A stretch of 64,000 nucleotides of DNA from Planococcus citri (lineage: Eukaryota > Arthropoda > Insecta > Hemiptera > Pseudococcidae). Below the pieces are notes generated by a model. That model ran no database searches. It was not told the DNA's origin and saw only the letters and a program-made list of their open reading frames with translations. The DNA is taken from assembly GCF_950023065.1 (NCBI RefSeq), contig NC_088678.1, positions 40,600,580-40,664,579 of the forward strand, in the 5' to 3' direction. A program made the position numbers and the translations under genes. Shown piece by piece: positions 63,747 to 64,000 of this stretch; position 1 is the stretch's first letter; the number at the start of each line of letters is the position of its first letter.

Positions 63747-64000
63747 ATTTTGTGAATGATGGAAAAAGGTGAAAATTTCCACTTCCCAAGCACCTATGAT
63801 TTGTGGAGACTTGGTCAGTGATTTTCAAGAAATATCAAAATGGCCGTATGAGTTGAGTACGGCATTTTGTGAATGATGGAAAAAGGTGAAAATTTCCACT
63901 TACCAAGCACTTATGATTTGTGGAGACTTGGTCAGTGATTTTCAAGAAATACGAAAATGGCCGTATGAGTTGAGTACGGCATTTTGTGAATGATGGAAAA

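Larger units (their letters stand above)
1..64000 (+). repeat. Satellite DNA array, 117-bp monomer family
   Basis: Every row of the window is the same tandem unit in the same orientation; both edges cut through a monomer (partial units at 1-36 and 63953-64000), so the array extends beyond the window on both sides. The unit is 117 bp, counted for example from 18026 to 18143. Length variants are 108 bp and 74 bp, with rare 107- and 118-bp units. Unit positions 1-60 hold most variation: C/G at 1, CCGT/CCCT/CCAT/CAGT at 9-12, A/G at 21, CATTTTG or CTATTTG from 28, and the 9-bp deletion at 42-50. Positions 62-117 are much more uniform. From 28 kb to 35 kb and elsewhere, private variants recur at fixed offsets, which shows higher-order structure. 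Neither the family nor the host is recognised. A eukaryotic heterochromatic location is inferred from architecture, not from a database match. Confidence 0.97.
53218..64000 (+). repeat. Domain 8: only 117-bp and 74-bp units
   Basis: From 53218 to 63718 the 10,501 bp are exactly 79 units of 117 bp plus 17 of 74 bp; every interval between 74-bp units is 74 plus a multiple of 117. No 108-bp unit, no GATATT dyad variant and no other net indel is seen. Common variants are ACTTATG (C76 to T), ATACG at the unit end and CTTCCC (A67 to C). Gene content is nil. Confidence 0.9.

Noticed and set aside
1..64000. CRISPR array
   Set aside because: The repeated unit is the whole 117 bp with no unique spacers between short repeats, and no cas-like gene is present.
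1..64000. CENP-B box in the monomer
   Set aside because: The monomer has no TTCG...CGGGA-like arrangement; its only CpG sites are in GCCGTA and TACGGC. A centromeric role cannot be argued from this motif.
1..64000. Rho-independent terminators: GCCGTA hairpin followed by ATTTTG or ATTTTTTG
   Set aside because: The 6-bp stem with a 9-nt loop and a short T run resembles a weak terminator, but it recurs in every monomer of a eukaryote-like satellite with no genes to terminate. Treated only as a dyad.
1..64000. Plus-strand mini frame ATG GCC GTA TGA with a good initiation context (AAAATGG)
   Set aside because: Only three codons long and lost in many variants. It is a chance product of the consensus and there is no other support for translation.
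1..64000. Mitochondrial or TGA-recoding genome, in which the minus frame would stay open for many kb
   Set aside because: Recoding TGA would not fix the TAA stops at 24058, 30664 and 12886 or the frame shifts at 829, 3087 and every 74-bp unit, and the nested HOR architecture is that of nuclear satellite DNA.
1..64000. Transposon, retroelement or viral insertion inside the array
   Set aside because: I followed the unit from end to end and found no interruption, target-site duplication, terminal repeat or foreign stretch. Even the most diverged unit (48866) is a 117-bp monomer.
1..64000. Local inversion of the array
   Set aside because: The plus-strand motif ACCAAGCAC-CTATG appears in the same orientation throughout. 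I saw no stretch reading as its reverse complement.

Overview
The whole 64 kb is one uninterrupted, head-to-tail satellite DNA array. I see no unique sequence, no gene, no RNA gene, no mobile element and no change of orientation. The basic unit is 117 bp. I phase it so that unit position 1 is the variable base of [C/G]AAAATGG; the hand-counted consensus is 38 A, 16 C, 28 G and 35 T, about 38% GC and G-rich on this strand. Two shorter forms are common: 108 bp (9 bp lost at unit positions 42-50, in three sequence subtypes) and 74 bp (43 bp lost at positions 72-114). A megabase-style satellite with nested higher-order repeats (HORs) and variants enriched at CpG sites points to a eukaryotic chromosome, probably centromeric, pericentromeric or another heterochromatic block. 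I do not recognise the family and cannot name the species.

The array is a mosaic of domains with different unit mixes. (1) 1-3868: 117-bp units mixed with two 108-bp subtypes, S2 (GAGTAAAAATTACC) and S3 (GAGAAAAAATTACC). (2) 3869-23632: 117-bp units plus a third subtype, S1 (GAGTGAAAATTTCC), in a 5463-bp tandem superblock (6164-11626, then 11627-17674 with five extra monomers), followed by rearranged further copies and a run of 234-bp dimers. (3) 23633-35368: a duplicated pair of about 4 kb at a 6.6-6.8 kb offset. (4) 35369-42145: nested 1269-bp and 2754-bp HORs. (5) 42146-46964: a tandem pair at a 2468-bp offset. (6) 47298-48089: an island nearly identical in unit order to the far left end. 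(7) 48090-53217: 1192-bp HORs and the first frequent 74-bp units. (8) 53218-64000: only 117-bp and 74-bp units; 79 x 117 + 17 x 74 accounts exactly for the 10,501 bp from 53218 to 63718.

The many minus-strand reading frames are by-products of unit lengths divisible by three. They begin at TTG or GTG, end at a TGA made by a C at unit position 1, and are shifted by every 74-bp unit. I annotate none as a gene.

The features most worth following up are two short inverted repeats carried by each monomer. One straddles the monomer boundary (GATWTT-CAAGA-AATATS), the other is GCCGTA-N9-TACGGC. In one monomer near 25.1 kb, and its duplicate near 31.9 kb, both dyads carry paired substitutions that leave both palindromes perfect. 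The 74-bp deletion removes almost exactly the part of the monomer that is otherwise most conserved.
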